This document shows positions 44,019 through 52,984 of a DNA stretch of 64,000 nt, one piece after another. Position 1 is the stretch's first letter. Each line of letters opens with the position of its first letter. The notes beneath the pieces were generated by a model. That model ran no database searches and was not told the origin of the DNA. It saw nothing but the letters and a program-made list of their open reading frames with translations. A program made the position numbers and the translations under genes. The stretch is from contig NZ_CP136910.1 of the NCBI RefSeq assembly GCF_033100115.1, positions 4,157,001 through 4,221,000 of the forward strand, written 5' to 3'. This DNA is from Anaerocolumna sp. AGMB13020. GTDB taxonomy: Bacteria; Bacillota; Clostridia; Lachnospirales; Lachnospiraceae.

Positions 44019-47000
44019 TGGATATAAAGAAAGTTCTGGTTATCGGTTCCGGACCTATTGTCATCGGTCAGGCAGCTGAGTTTGACTATGCCGGCACACA
44101 GGCCTGCCGTTCCTTAAAAGAAGAAGGCATTGAAGTAGTACTGGTAAATTCCAATCCTGCGACCATTATGACAGATAAGGATATTGCAGATAAAGTATAT
44201 ATTGAACCTCTGACACCGGATATGGTTAAGAAGATTCTCTTGTTAGAGCAGCCAGACAGTGTGCTTCCCACTTTAGGCGGGCAGGCAGCATTAAATATTG
44301 CAATGGAATTAGAGGAGTCCGGCTTCTTAAAAGACAATGGGATCCGTCTTATCGGAACCACTTCTGAGACCATCAAGAAAGCAGAAGATCGTCTGGAATT
44401 TAAAACTACCATGGAAAAGATCGGTGAACCTTGCGCTCCCAGTACCGTTGTAACAGACGTAGAGGCTGCTTTGGTTTTTGCTGAAACCATTGGATATCCG
44501 GTAGTTGTAAGACCGGCTTACACCCTTGGTGGCAGCGGCGGCGGTATCGCAGCAGACCCTGAAGCATTAAAAGAAATCTGTTCGAATGGTTTAAGATTAA
44601 GCCGTGTTGGACAGTGCCTGATCGAAAGAAGTATTGCTGGCTGGAAAGAAATAGAATATGAAGTAATGAGAGATAAGCAAGGTAACTGTATTACCGTCTG
44701 CAACATGGAGAATCTCGATCCTGTTGGTGTTCACACCGGAGACAGTATTGTAGTAGCTCCATCCCAGACCTTATCCGATAAAGAATATCAGATGTTAAGA
44801 ACCTCTGCTCTTAATATTATCACAGAATTAAAAATCACAGGAGGCTGTAACGTTCAATATGCCCTCCATCCCGATACGTTTGAGTATTGTGTAATCGAAG
44901 TTAATCCAAGGGTAAGCCGTTCTTCCGCATTAGCCTCCAAGGCTACGGGATACCCTATTGCCAAGGTAGCCGCTAAAATTGCCTTAGGCTATAATCTGGA
45001 TGAAATCCCTAATGCTATTACCGGTAAGACTTTTGCCAGCTTTGAGCCCGCACTTGATTATGTGGTCGTAAAAATTCCCAAGTGGCCTTTTGATAAATTC
45101 ATTATGGCAAAGAGAACCCTTACTACCCAGATGAAAGCTACCGGAGAGGTTATGAGTATCTGCACCAATTTTGAAGGTGCGCTGATGAAAGCCTTACGCT
45201 CCCTGGAACTGAATATCTACAGCTTAAATCACGGCAATTACGGACAATATTCCAAAGAAGAAATTATAGAATTCCTGCACCGCATTGATGACCGTCGTCT
45301 GTTTGTAGTAGCAGAGGCCATCAGAAGAGGAATCTCTTATGATGAAATCTTTGCAATAACCAGAATTGACAAATGGTTCTTAGATAAAATAGCTATCCTT
45401 GTTGAGATGGAAGAGGAGCTTAAGACCAAACCTTTGACAGCCGAACTATTAACAGAAGCCAAGAGACTGGAATACCCGGACCGTGTAATTGCAGATTTAA
45501 CTGGAAAAAGCCTGGAGGAAATCAAGAAACTTCGTAAGGAAGAATATAAGATACTCCCTGCCTATAAAATGGTTGATACCTGTGCAGCAGAATTTGAAGC
45601 CAGTACTCCTTACTATTATTCCTGCTATGCCAGCACAAATGAAGTGGAAGAAACCAGAGACAGAAAGAAAGTAATGGTATTAGGTTCCGGACCTATCCGT
45701 ATCGGACAGGGAATCGAATTTGATTACTGCTCCGTACACAGTGTATGGGCATTGTCCAAAGCTGGTTATGAAACAATAATTGTAAATAACAACCCGGAGA
45801 CTGTAAGTACAGACTTTGATATTGCCGATAAGCTTTACTTTGAACCTCTTACACCGGAAGATGTGGAGAGTATAGTAGACTTAGAGAAACCTGACGGTGC
45901 AGTAGTTCAGTTTGGCGGACAGACAGCAATCAAACTGACAGAAGCACTCCTTAAAATGGGAGTACCAATCCTTGGAACCAGTGCAGAAGATGTTGATGCA
46001 GCAGAAGACAGGGAATTATTTGATGCCATCTTAGAAGAATGCTCCATACCAAGGCCTGCCGGAAAGACAGTATTTACCACAGATGAAGCAATTAAAGTAG
46101 CCAATGAATTAGCATATCCGGTATTAGTAAGACCATCCTATGTACTGGGCGGACAGGGAATGCAGATAGCAATATGCGATGAGGATATCAGGGAGTTTAT
46201 GGATATTATCAACCTGAATGTACAGGAACACCCTATTCTGGTAGATAAATACCTTATGGGAAAAGAAGTGGAAGTTGATGCGGTCTGTGACGGAGAAGAA
46301 ATCCTGATACCCGGTATCATGGAGCATGTAGAGCGTGCAGGAATCCATTCCGGAGACAGTATATCAGTATATCCGGCCCAGAATGTAACCGAAAAGATAC
46401 AAGAGGTAATTGTAGAATATACCAGAAGACTTGCAAAATCACTTCATGTAATCGGACTTATAAATATACAGTTCATTGTATATAAGGAAGAGGTATATGT
46501 AATAGAAGTAAATCCCCGTTCCAGCCGTACCGTACCTTACATCAGCAAGGTAACAGGAATACCAATTGTAGAACTGGCTTCCCAGGTAATCTTAGGAAAT
46601 AAATTAAAGGATCTTGGCTTTGGAACAGGTCTTGCACCAAATGCCGGATATATTGCGATAAAGATGCCGGTATTCTCCTTTGAAAAACTTTACGGAGCAG
46701 ATATCAGCTTAGGGCCAGAAATGAAATCCACCGGTGAGTGCCTCGGTATTGCAAAGACCTTTAACGAAGCGCTGTATAAGGCATTTCTTGGAGCAGGAAT
46801 CAATCTGCCAAAGCATAAGAAAATGATTATGACTGTAAAAGATGCAGATAAGCCAGAGGCTGTCTTAGTAGCCGGAAGATTCAAGCAGCTTGGATATGAG
46901 ATCTATGCCACCAGAAGTACAGCGAAATACTTAAATGACAATGGAGTTAAAGCAATCCCAGTTAACAAACTGGATAAGGAAGCACCCACAATCATTGACC

Positions 47001-47206
47001 TGATAATGGGACACGAAATTGATCTGGTAATCGACACGCCAACCCAGGGAAGAGATAAATCAAGAGATGGTTTCTTAATTCGCAGAACCTCCATAGAAAA
47101 TGGCGTAACCTGCCTCACTTCATTGGACACAGCAGGAGCACTTGTAACCAGCCTTGAAAATGCAGATTTGGATAATATAACACTGATAGACATTGCAAAG
47201 CTGTAG
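44006..47206 (+). CDS. carB: Carbamoyl-phosphate synthase large subunit
   Basis: Synthetase subunit of 1066 residues, the normal length. It has two homologous ATP-grasp halves: the first begins [21 protein letters not shown] and the second [20 protein letters not shown]. The ATP-site loops [12 protein letters not shown] and [12 protein letters not shown] are intact. The middle oligomerisation domain separates the halves, and the C-terminal ~140 residues are the MGS-like allosteric domain ([13 protein letters not shown]). It is coupled to carA by overlap. Confidence 0.98.
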   Translation: MPKIMDIKKVLVIGSGPIVIGQAAEFDYAGTQACRSLKEEGIEVVLVNSNPATIMTDKDIADKVYIEPLTPDMVKKILLLEQPDSVLPTLGGQAALNIAMELEESGFLKDNGIRLIGTTSETIKKAEDRLEFKTTMEKIGEPCAPSTVVTDVEAALVFAETIGYPVVVRPAYTLGGSGGGIAADPEALKEICSNGLRLSRVGQCLIERSIAGWKEIEYEVMRDKQGNCITVCNMENLDPVGVHTGDSIVVAPSQTLSDKEYQMLRTSALNIITELKITGGCNVQYALHPDTFEYCVIEVNPRVSRSSALASKATGYPIAKVAAKIALGYNLDEIPNAITGKTFASFEPALDYVVVKIPKWPFDKFIMAKRTLTTQMKATGEVMSICTNFEGALMKALRSLELNIYSLNHGNYGQYSKEEIIEFLHRIDDRRLFVVAEAIRRGISYDEIFAITRIDKWFLDKIAILVEMEEELKTKPLTAELLTEAKRLEYPDRVIADLTGKSLEEIKKLRKEEYKILPAYKMVDTCAAEFEASTPYYYSCYASTNEVEETRDRKKVMVLGSGPIRIGQGIEFDYCSVHSVWALSKAGYETIIVNNNPETVSTDFDIADKLYFEPLTPEDVESIVDLEKPDGAVVQFGGQTAIKLTEALLKMGVPILGTSAEDVDAAEDRELFDAILEECSIPRPAGKTVFTTDEAIKVANELAYPVLVRPSYVLGGQGMQIAICDEDIREFMDIINLNVQEHPILVDKYLMGKEVEVDAVCDGEEILIPGIMEHVERAGIHSGDSISVYPAQNVTEKIQEVIVEYTRRLAKSLHVIGLINIQFIVYKEEVYVIEVNPRSSRTVPYISKVTGIPIVELASQVILGNKLKDLGFGTGLAPNAGYIAIKMPVFSFEKLYGADISLGPEMKSTGECLGIAKTFNEALYKAFLGAGINLPKHKKMIMTVKDADKPEAVLVAGRFKQLGYEIYATRSTAKYLNDNGVKAIPVNKLDKEAPTIIDLIMGHEIDLVIDTPTQGRDKSRDGFLIRRTSIENGVTCLTSLDTAGALVTSLENADLDNITLIDIAKL

Positions 47207-47245
47207 TAAAGATATGGATTGTAATTATTCATAAAAATATAAAAT

Positions 47246-47280
47246 ATGGACATGTGTCTACGTTATTGACATATGTCCAT
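47246..47280 (+). terminator. Hairpin after carB
   Basis: ATGGACATGTGTC (47246-47258) pairs with GACATATGTCCAT (47268-47280), one G-T pair. The downstream T tract is weak. The rest of 47281-47519 is AT-rich and shows no supported gene. Confidence 0.5.
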
Positions 47281-47519
47281 TTAGATATAACTTATAATTA
47301 TTTTTATTTTCAATGACAAAGGATAAATAATTACTATAACTCTATGTTGATTAAATCAGCATTATCTATAGGTGGATAGCTTCCATAATATTTCTTAACA
47401 CGAACGAAATAAAACGACAAAGCAGAGTACCAAAAATTTATGATTATAAATATTATATGAAATAAAATACAACCTACTATAAAATCAATATAATAAAAAA
47501 GTCCCATGACAAACACTGC

Positions 47520-47556
47520 CTAATAATGAAAGCTACTATACATCTTTCATTATTAG
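47520..47556. repeat. Perfect 13-bp inverted repeat
   Basis: CTAATAATGAAAG / CTTTCATTATTAG with an 11-nt loop. It may be a mobile-element end or a terminator for either strand; no adjoining gene was found. Confidence 0.5.
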
Positions 47557-47763
47557 AAGAAGGAGACATGGAATTTTATTAGTTACTTACCAGATTATGA
47601 ATTGCTTTGAGTGCTAAGCTAACGCGATTTTTTCAAACCACGAGGATAAAAACTGAGAGTAAAAACTGGCGATTGTATTTATATCTCATTCGCTGCCCTT
47701 TAATGATTATTTATACCAAACAAAGTAGTAAAGAGGTAAGGAGTCAGCACTCATACAAGAGAA

Positions 47764-47986
47764 CAGGAAAATTACACAAAACAGAAGAACGAATGCGCCT
47801 ATGGAAAGGCATTAGAAGACCTTTTCTCTGAAGATTTTGTGCTATATTCTAAAACAGATTGTTTGAGCAAAGCGAGTTATCTGTTTTAGAATATGTCAAG
47901 CACAAAAACTTCAGAGAATTAGGTCTTCTTATGCCTTGGAATCGAAGCATGAGTTTTTCTGTTTTGTGTAATTTTCCGTCCCCTTG
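47764..47986 (+). repeat. Long covarying palindromic element, copy C
   Basis: Third copy of the ~220-bp palindrome, same orientation as copy A. The outer arms AAATTACACAAAACAGAAGA pair with their complement ending ~47976. The loop strings GCGCCTATGGAAA, TTGTTTGAGC, AGCGAGTTAT, TGTCAAGCA, AGAATTAGG and end CCGTCCCCTTG are shared with A and B. It ends 60 bp before the 3' end of the convergent protease gene. Confidence 0.9.
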
Positions 47987-48046
47987 CGAAACACTAATCT
48001 TTTGCCTAATAACCCTATCAAAAAGTCTTCAGCAAAAATCCATTTC

Positions 48047-49765
48047 TCACTGAACACTGCCAGGCACAGTTTCCCCGCGTAAACTGTTAAAAGAGTTGTA
48101 AATATCAAGAATCCCATAACCCCAATCTCTGTTTGGATAGGTCAGATTAGGATCTCTTTTCGCGCCTCTGAGCAAAAGATTCTTGATTTCCACGCTGTCA
48201 AGCTGTGTATAATAACCCTCTGTTATACCCCATTGAAGTGCCATAGCTGCCACGCCTGTAGTGTGAGCGGCAGCAACACTGGTACCGGATTTGGTGGTAT
48301 ATTGATTTCCCGGTGCAGGGCCAATAAGATTAACCCCCGGGGCGGCAAGATCCGGATTGATGCCGTTCGTTCTTGTGAAACCTCTGCTGGCATTTAAATA
48401 AAGGCTGTTATTGGTATAGTTGTATGCTGTTATTATAATAGGAATAATTGTGTTGCCGGGTGAAGTTAAAGTAGTATAGGGATTTGGTTCAACAAAAGCG
48501 GTTTCCACTGGAAGAAATTGTGAGATGGGAAGCCAGATGTGAAAATTGGATTGCAAATCACTGCTGGAATAAACTCGAAATCGCCAGATCCCTTCTGTAG
48601 GTTCTGAAAAACGCATAAGAATCAACTGATCACCGGTTTGGGATTCCACCAGCTGATAATCAATAAAAATAACGGTTTTCTCAAAAATAAACCGTATAAC
48701 CCTGGTCTCACCGATACGCGCAGGAATTCGCGGGATATATTCACCGGTAGGGGATAATATATCAACCGAAAAGGTACTTGGAGCATCTCCCCATAGCTCC
48801 ATGGAAAAACCGGCGACATTGCTGGCGACTCGAAGATCAACCGTAATAAAATCCGTTGTATTCTGAACATTACCATGAAAATGATGCCCGGTATTTCCTT
48901 CGTTACCGCCGGCTATGGTTATTGCAACTCCGCTGTAATCTGCCAGTAGTGACAGGTAACTGCTTAAGATACCTCTTTCATCATGGGCCCCCTGAGAAGT
49001 TCCGAAGCCGATGCATATAGAAATAGGAAGCCCAAGGTTTCTGGCTACTGCCATAAGGTAATTAACACCGAAGATAATATCATTCTCTGAATAACAGATA
49101 GGGCCATCGGGAATACGAAAAAATTGCCGCAGATATGTTTTAGCCTGTTTAAGCTTAACCACTATAATTCCGGATTCAGGTACAACTCCGGAAAAATTCT
49201 GTGCATCATTGGTATTACCCGCAGCAATACCAGCTAAGAAAGTTCCATGCCCGTCCTCGTCCACGCTTGGGACAACAGTCAGTGGATTGGGAGCTGACAA
49301 AGCTTGATTAATCTGCTCTCTTGTGTATTCACTGCCATATAAAAAGCCCTGAGGAGGAGAACCTGTCTGGATGGTCTGATCCCAGATAGATACAATTCTT
49401 GTAGTACCATCTGCATTTTTAAATGCTTCATGGGTATAATCAATGCCGGTATCAATAATTCCTACAAGAATGCCGTTGCCTCTTAAATTAAAGGCTGGAA
49501 TATTACGTGTTCTGGTAATACCGGAGGCTTCCAGGCTTCCTGTGTCCATAAGTCCGAAACAACTGGGAAATACACTGTAACCATAGGATTGAACGATGTT
49601 TTCGGGAACATTAGCAATGGGTACAAATACAGCGGTATGACTGTTTGTAAGGGGGGTCTGGCAGGTGTTTTCTATAGCGGAAAACCGACTTAGCGGAGAA
49701 CCATTTTCCACAATGAAGTCAGCGTAGTCATCACTAATGATATATTGCCTGCAATCCTGGTCCAT
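48047..49765 (-). CDS. Csp-type subtilisin-like germination protease
   Basis: S8 family serine protease of the clostridial Csp group, which processes pro-SleC during germination. It is 572 residues. The N-terminal ~85 residues look like the Csp prodomain. The catalytic triad is intact: Asp105 (IIDTGIDY), His173 (DEDGHGT) and Ser496 (SGTSVAAA). A large insert between the His and Ser segments (~300-450) is the Csp jelly-roll domain. No signal peptide is present, consistent with mother-cell production and packaging in the spore. All three catalytic residues make it CspB-like rather than a CspC/CspA pseudoprotease. A sigma-E-like promoter precedes it. Its likely substrate is encoded at 36904. Confidence 0.87.
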   Translation of the reverse strand: MDQDCRQYIISDDYADFIVENGSPLSRFSAIENTCQTPLTNSHTAVFVPIANVPENIVQSYGYSVFPSCFGLMDTGSLEASGITRTRNIPAFNLRGNGILVGIIDTGIDYTHEAFKNADGTTRIVSIWDQTIQTGSPPQGFLYGSEYTREQINQALSAPNPLTVVPSVDEDGHGTFLAGIAAGNTNDAQNFSGVVPESGIIVVKLKQAKTYLRQFFRIPDGPICYSENDIIFGVNYLMAVARNLGLPISICIGFGTSQGAHDERGILSSYLSLLADYSGVAITIAGGNEGNTGHHFHGNVQNTTDFITVDLRVASNVAGFSMELWGDAPSTFSVDILSPTGEYIPRIPARIGETRVIRFIFEKTVIFIDYQLVESQTGDQLILMRFSEPTEGIWRFRVYSSSDLQSNFHIWLPISQFLPVETAFVEPNPYTTLTSPGNTIIPIIITAYNYTNNSLYLNASRGFTRTNGINPDLAAPGVNLIGPAPGNQYTTKSGTSVAAAHTTGVAAMALQWGITEGYYTQLDSVEIKNLLLRGAKRDPNLTYPNRDWGYGILDIYNSFNSLRGETVPGSVQ

Positions 49766-49797
49766 GGTCTCAACTCCGGAAATAGTTTTACTAACTA

Positions 49798-49826
49798 AAT
49801 ATATGAATAAATGTGATTAATATTCG
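49798..49826 (-). promoter_or_regulatory. Sigma-E type promoter of the Csp gene
   Basis: Read on the minus strand: CGAATATT (-35), 13-bp spacer, CATATATT (-10), ~30 bp before the start codon. This is close to the mother-cell sigma-E consensus and fits a spore-germination gene. Confidence 0.55.
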
Positions 49827-50017
49827 TGGAATATTTAATGTGAAATCCCAAGGAAATGGAGGGAATTCTTACGAGATTCAATAAAGAACCACCCATCCGT
49901 TCTGTTTAAAACGATTAAAATTCTTATAATTAGAAAAAAGGTGACAATATATGCAAAAACTTACAAAATTTATCGAAAATATATACGGTATTTACATTTC
50001 TGGTTGTGATTTAGCGG

Positions 50018-50061
50018 TTGTGGAACAGGCAAAAGCATGATATAATGTGTACAATTGTACA
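50018..50061 (+). promoter_or_regulatory. Promoter and palindromic operator of the GGDEF/EAL gene
   Basis: TTGTGG (50018-50023), 17-bp spacer, TATAAT (50041-50046). A perfect 14-bp palindrome TGTACAATTGTACA (50048-50061) covers the expected start site and is a good candidate repressor site. The gap 49827-50017 shows nothing else. Confidence 0.6.
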
Positions 50062-50113
50062 AGAAATGATCAGGGATGACAGGAATATACAACATGGATG
50101 GTAAGAATACTAT

Positions 50114-52747
50114 ATGTCTGACTTAAATAATAATACCTTTAGCAAAAGGTATCTCTATACAAAAGAACAATTGATGGACTTTTTCGCCAGCATTCCCTTA
50201 CCGGAGGGAGTTATCGCCAACTATGTGCAAAAGGACAATTATATCAAATTTATTTACGATAAAACAATTTATTCAGTACTTATCGATGGCAGTAGCTGGG
50301 AGGAAATCAAACAGGAGCTGATGCACCGGAAAGAGCGAAGAATGATGGAAAAAAACATGAAGCTTGCCCAGGAGAAGCAGGATACCCTGACCGGACTGTA
50401 TAATAAGGAACACAGCAGACAGGTGATCGAGGAATTCTTAAGGACCTCCGTGCCCGGACAATGTCATGGTCTTATGATCGTGGATATTGATAATTTTGAT
50501 GCAGTCAATGAAAGCCTTGGCTATCTTTTTGGTGATACGGTGCTGGTCAATATCGCCGATGCACTTCGTAAGAATTTTTATGATACGGATATTGCAAGCC
50601 GAATAGGCGGCGATGAATTTCTTATATTTATAAAAAATGTATCAAATCTTGAATTGTTAAAAGAAAAAGCTAAAATAATATATTCTGTTTTTGCCAATAC
50701 ATATACCGGAGAGAATAAGAACTATAAGATTTCCTGCAGTATTGGAATCTCAACTTATCCAACAGACGGAAACAATTTCCATGAATTATTTTTAAAGGCT
50801 GATGCAGCCCTTTTATATAATAGAGAGAATCAGAATGATAAGAGTCAGTCAAGCTATGGACGTTATTACTCTGAAATACCAAAGCCAGCTCAATATTTAG
50901 ATGAAGAATGTTTTGATAAATACAAGATAAATCGAACCAAAGGCTTTGGCAGCAGCAATTTTGACAAGGAAATGACGGCTTTTGCATTTGACATCATGTC
51001 AAGGACAAAAGATGTTAACAGTGCTATTAATCTGCTGCTCAATAAAGTAAGGACACAATTTGACTGCAATCAAATTTGTATCTTTGAATATGTCTCAGAT
51101 GCATCCGATTACAAACTGACTTATTTCTGTTCCAATGACAGAATGGAAGCCAGTACAGAAGAAAAAGAAGAGTTCACCAGGTATCTGAAGGGCCATCAGT
51201 TTACCTTTAGTGAAAGCGGCGTTTACTCCGTACCAGATATCGCAAATGTTTCTGAACAGGAAGAGGTATTGGAAAAAATCGGTGTCAAAGCCTTGCTGCA
51301 ATGTGCTATTTTTGAGAATGATACCTTAAAAGGTTGTGTCAGCGTCCATGATCTTAAAAAGAGCAGGGACTGGAGTGACTATGAGCTGGATTCCTTCCTT
51401 ACCATTACGAAGATAATATCCTCTTATTTACTGAAACTGCGTGCTTCTGAGCGTGCCAGCAGGCAGTTATACATCATGAAGAATTATGATGCATTGACAG
51501 GACTGCCTACCCTTCATAAATTTAAGAAGGATGCTAATCATATCGTACTTCATTCCGGCAGCAGATGTGCCATCATCTATCTTGATATTACGAAGTTTAA
51601 ATATCTGAATAACACCCTTGGTTATGAAACCGGAGACAAGATATTATGTGAGTTCGCTTATATCATATCCGGTGGAGACATTCAAAAAGAAGGTATTGCA
51701 AGAAATGCTGAAGATAATTTTGTAATATGCCTGCCTTTTAAGGAAGAACAGGAAATTATTCATTTTATTAATGACATTCACGAGAAATTCAATACTCTGC
51801 AAAAGAGTAAATATCCCAGTACCAAGTTTATCGTAGCCAGTGGTATTGCTTTTATCGATCCCGGTGAAGATATAACCGTTGCCATTGACAACGCCAATAT
51901 CGCCCGTAAGACCATTAAGAATGCATCCACATCCTCCTATTGCTTCTTTGATATCAACATGCAGCTGAACCTGCAGCGAGAAGCGGAAATAAACAACACC
52001 ATGGAACAGGCTTTAAGAGACCGGGAGTTTGTTGTGTATCTACAGCCTAAGGTCAACCTGACGGATAGCAGTCTGGTTGGTGCAGAAGCATTGGTGCGCT
52101 GGATTCGAAATGGTATTATTATAATGCCCGGAGATTTTATCCCTATATTTGAGAATAATGGTTTTGTAGTAAACCTGGATTTTTATATATATGAAGAAGT
52201 ATGTAAAATTATAAAGAATTGGATGGAAGAGGGGATAACCCCCATACCGATTTCCGTAAATGTATCCAGAGTACATCTTCATGATGAACACTTTGTGGAG
52301 GATATCAGAAAGCTGGTTGATTCCTATGGTATACCCTACAATCTATTGGAAATGGAACTTACTGAGAGTATCTTCTTAAATAATACGGAAGCGGCCATTT
52401 CAGCCATGAAGGAGCTTAGAAGACTTGGATTCGGAGTATCCATTGATGATTTCGGTGCAGGTTATTCATCCCTGAATCTGTTAAAGGATATGGCGACAGA
52501 CGTTATTAAGCTGGATAAGGAATTTTTCGGACATGATAACATGCAGAGAGAAGAGCAGATTATCGTATCCAGTATTATCAGTATGGCAAAACAGCTTAAT
52601 ATGAAAGTTTTATCGGAAGGTGTAGAGACACAGAACCAGTCAGATTTCTTAAAAAGCGTACTGTGTGATATGGCTCAGGGCTATCTGTATTCCAAACCTA
52701 TTCCTGTAGCGGAATTCGAGAAACTGATCGTTACTTTATCAAAATAA
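50114..52747 (+). CDS. Dual GGDEF / EAL cyclic-di-GMP signalling protein
   Basis: An 877-residue cytoplasmic protein with no membrane segment. Residues ~1-95 are of unknown type. A first GGDEF domain (~95-240) keeps the intact GGDEF motif at 165-169. A GAF-like sensor region (~285-430) follows, then a second, degenerate GGDEF domain (~455-605; the motif reads AEDNF). The C-terminal EAL domain (~620-870) has Glu658-Ala-Leu and the metal/catalytic strings ELTES, DDFGAGYSS, KLDKEF and SEGVE. Both synthesis and hydrolysis of c-di-GMP are therefore possible, with the second GGDEF probably regulatory. A palindromic operator lies at its promoter. Confidence 0.92.
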   Translation: MSDLNNNTFSKRYLYTKEQLMDFFASIPLPEGVIANYVQKDNYIKFIYDKTIYSVLIDGSSWEEIKQELMHRKERRMMEKNMKLAQEKQDTLTGLYNKEHSRQVIEEFLRTSVPGQCHGLMIVDIDNFDAVNESLGYLFGDTVLVNIADALRKNFYDTDIASRIGGDEFLIFIKNVSNLELLKEKAKIIYSVFANTYTGENKNYKISCSIGISTYPTDGNNFHELFLKADAALLYNRENQNDKSQSSYGRYYSEIPKPAQYLDEECFDKYKINRTKGFGSSNFDKEMTAFAFDIMSRTKDVNSAINLLLNKVRTQFDCNQICIFEYVSDASDYKLTYFCSNDRMEASTEEKEEFTRYLKGHQFTFSESGVYSVPDIANVSEQEEVLEKIGVKALLQCAIFENDTLKGCVSVHDLKKSRDWSDYELDSFLTITKIISSYLLKLRASERASRQLYIMKNYDALTGLPTLHKFKKDANHIVLHSGSRCAIIYLDITKFKYLNNTLGYETGDKILCEFAYIISGGDIQKEGIARNAEDNFVICLPFKEEQEIIHFINDIHEKFNTLQKSKYPSTKFIVASGIAFIDPGEDITVAIDNANIARKTIKNASTSSYCFFDINMQLNLQREAEINNTMEQALRDREFVVYLQPKVNLTDSSLVGAEALVRWIRNGIIIMPGDFIPIFENNGFVVNLDFYIYEEVCKIIKNWMEEGITPIPISVNVSRVHLHDEHFVEDIRKLVDSYGIPYNLLEMELTESIFLNNTEAAISAMKELRRLGFGVSIDDFGAGYSSLNLLKDMATDVIKLDKEFFGHDNMQREEQIIVSSIISMAKQLNMKVLSEGVETQNQSDFLKSVLCDMAQGYLYSKPIPVAEFEKLIVTLSK

Positions 52748-52798
52748 ATACGGATATACAATTTTTGCTGTACTTTATGGCTAAAAATTATGATTGAA

Positions 52799-52857
52799 AA
52801 CCCTCCTCAAAAAAGATATACTTAAACGTATAAGGAATATTTGATGGAGGGTTTTTC
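52799..52857 (+). terminator. Rho-independent terminator
   Basis: AACCCTCC (52799-52806) pairs with GGAGGGTT (52846-52853) with an inner TATACTT/AAGTATA-like stem, followed by TTTTT. Ends the GGDEF/EAL transcript. Confidence 0.75.
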
Positions 52858-52984
52858 CTGCACATACAACAGAAAATATACAAGCAGCTAATATCCGCAA
52901 GGGCTTATGGCTTTTTTTTGGACTTTATAGTTTAAAAGGTAAACAAATTACAAAAGCGGAGTATTTCTGCAGAAAGAGGTTAAG

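Noticed and set aside
47334..47516. 60-codon hydrophobic minus-strand frame
   Set aside because: No Shine-Dalgarno site, AT-rich composition favours hydrophobic random frames, and no homologue recognised. A real small membrane protein cannot be excluded.
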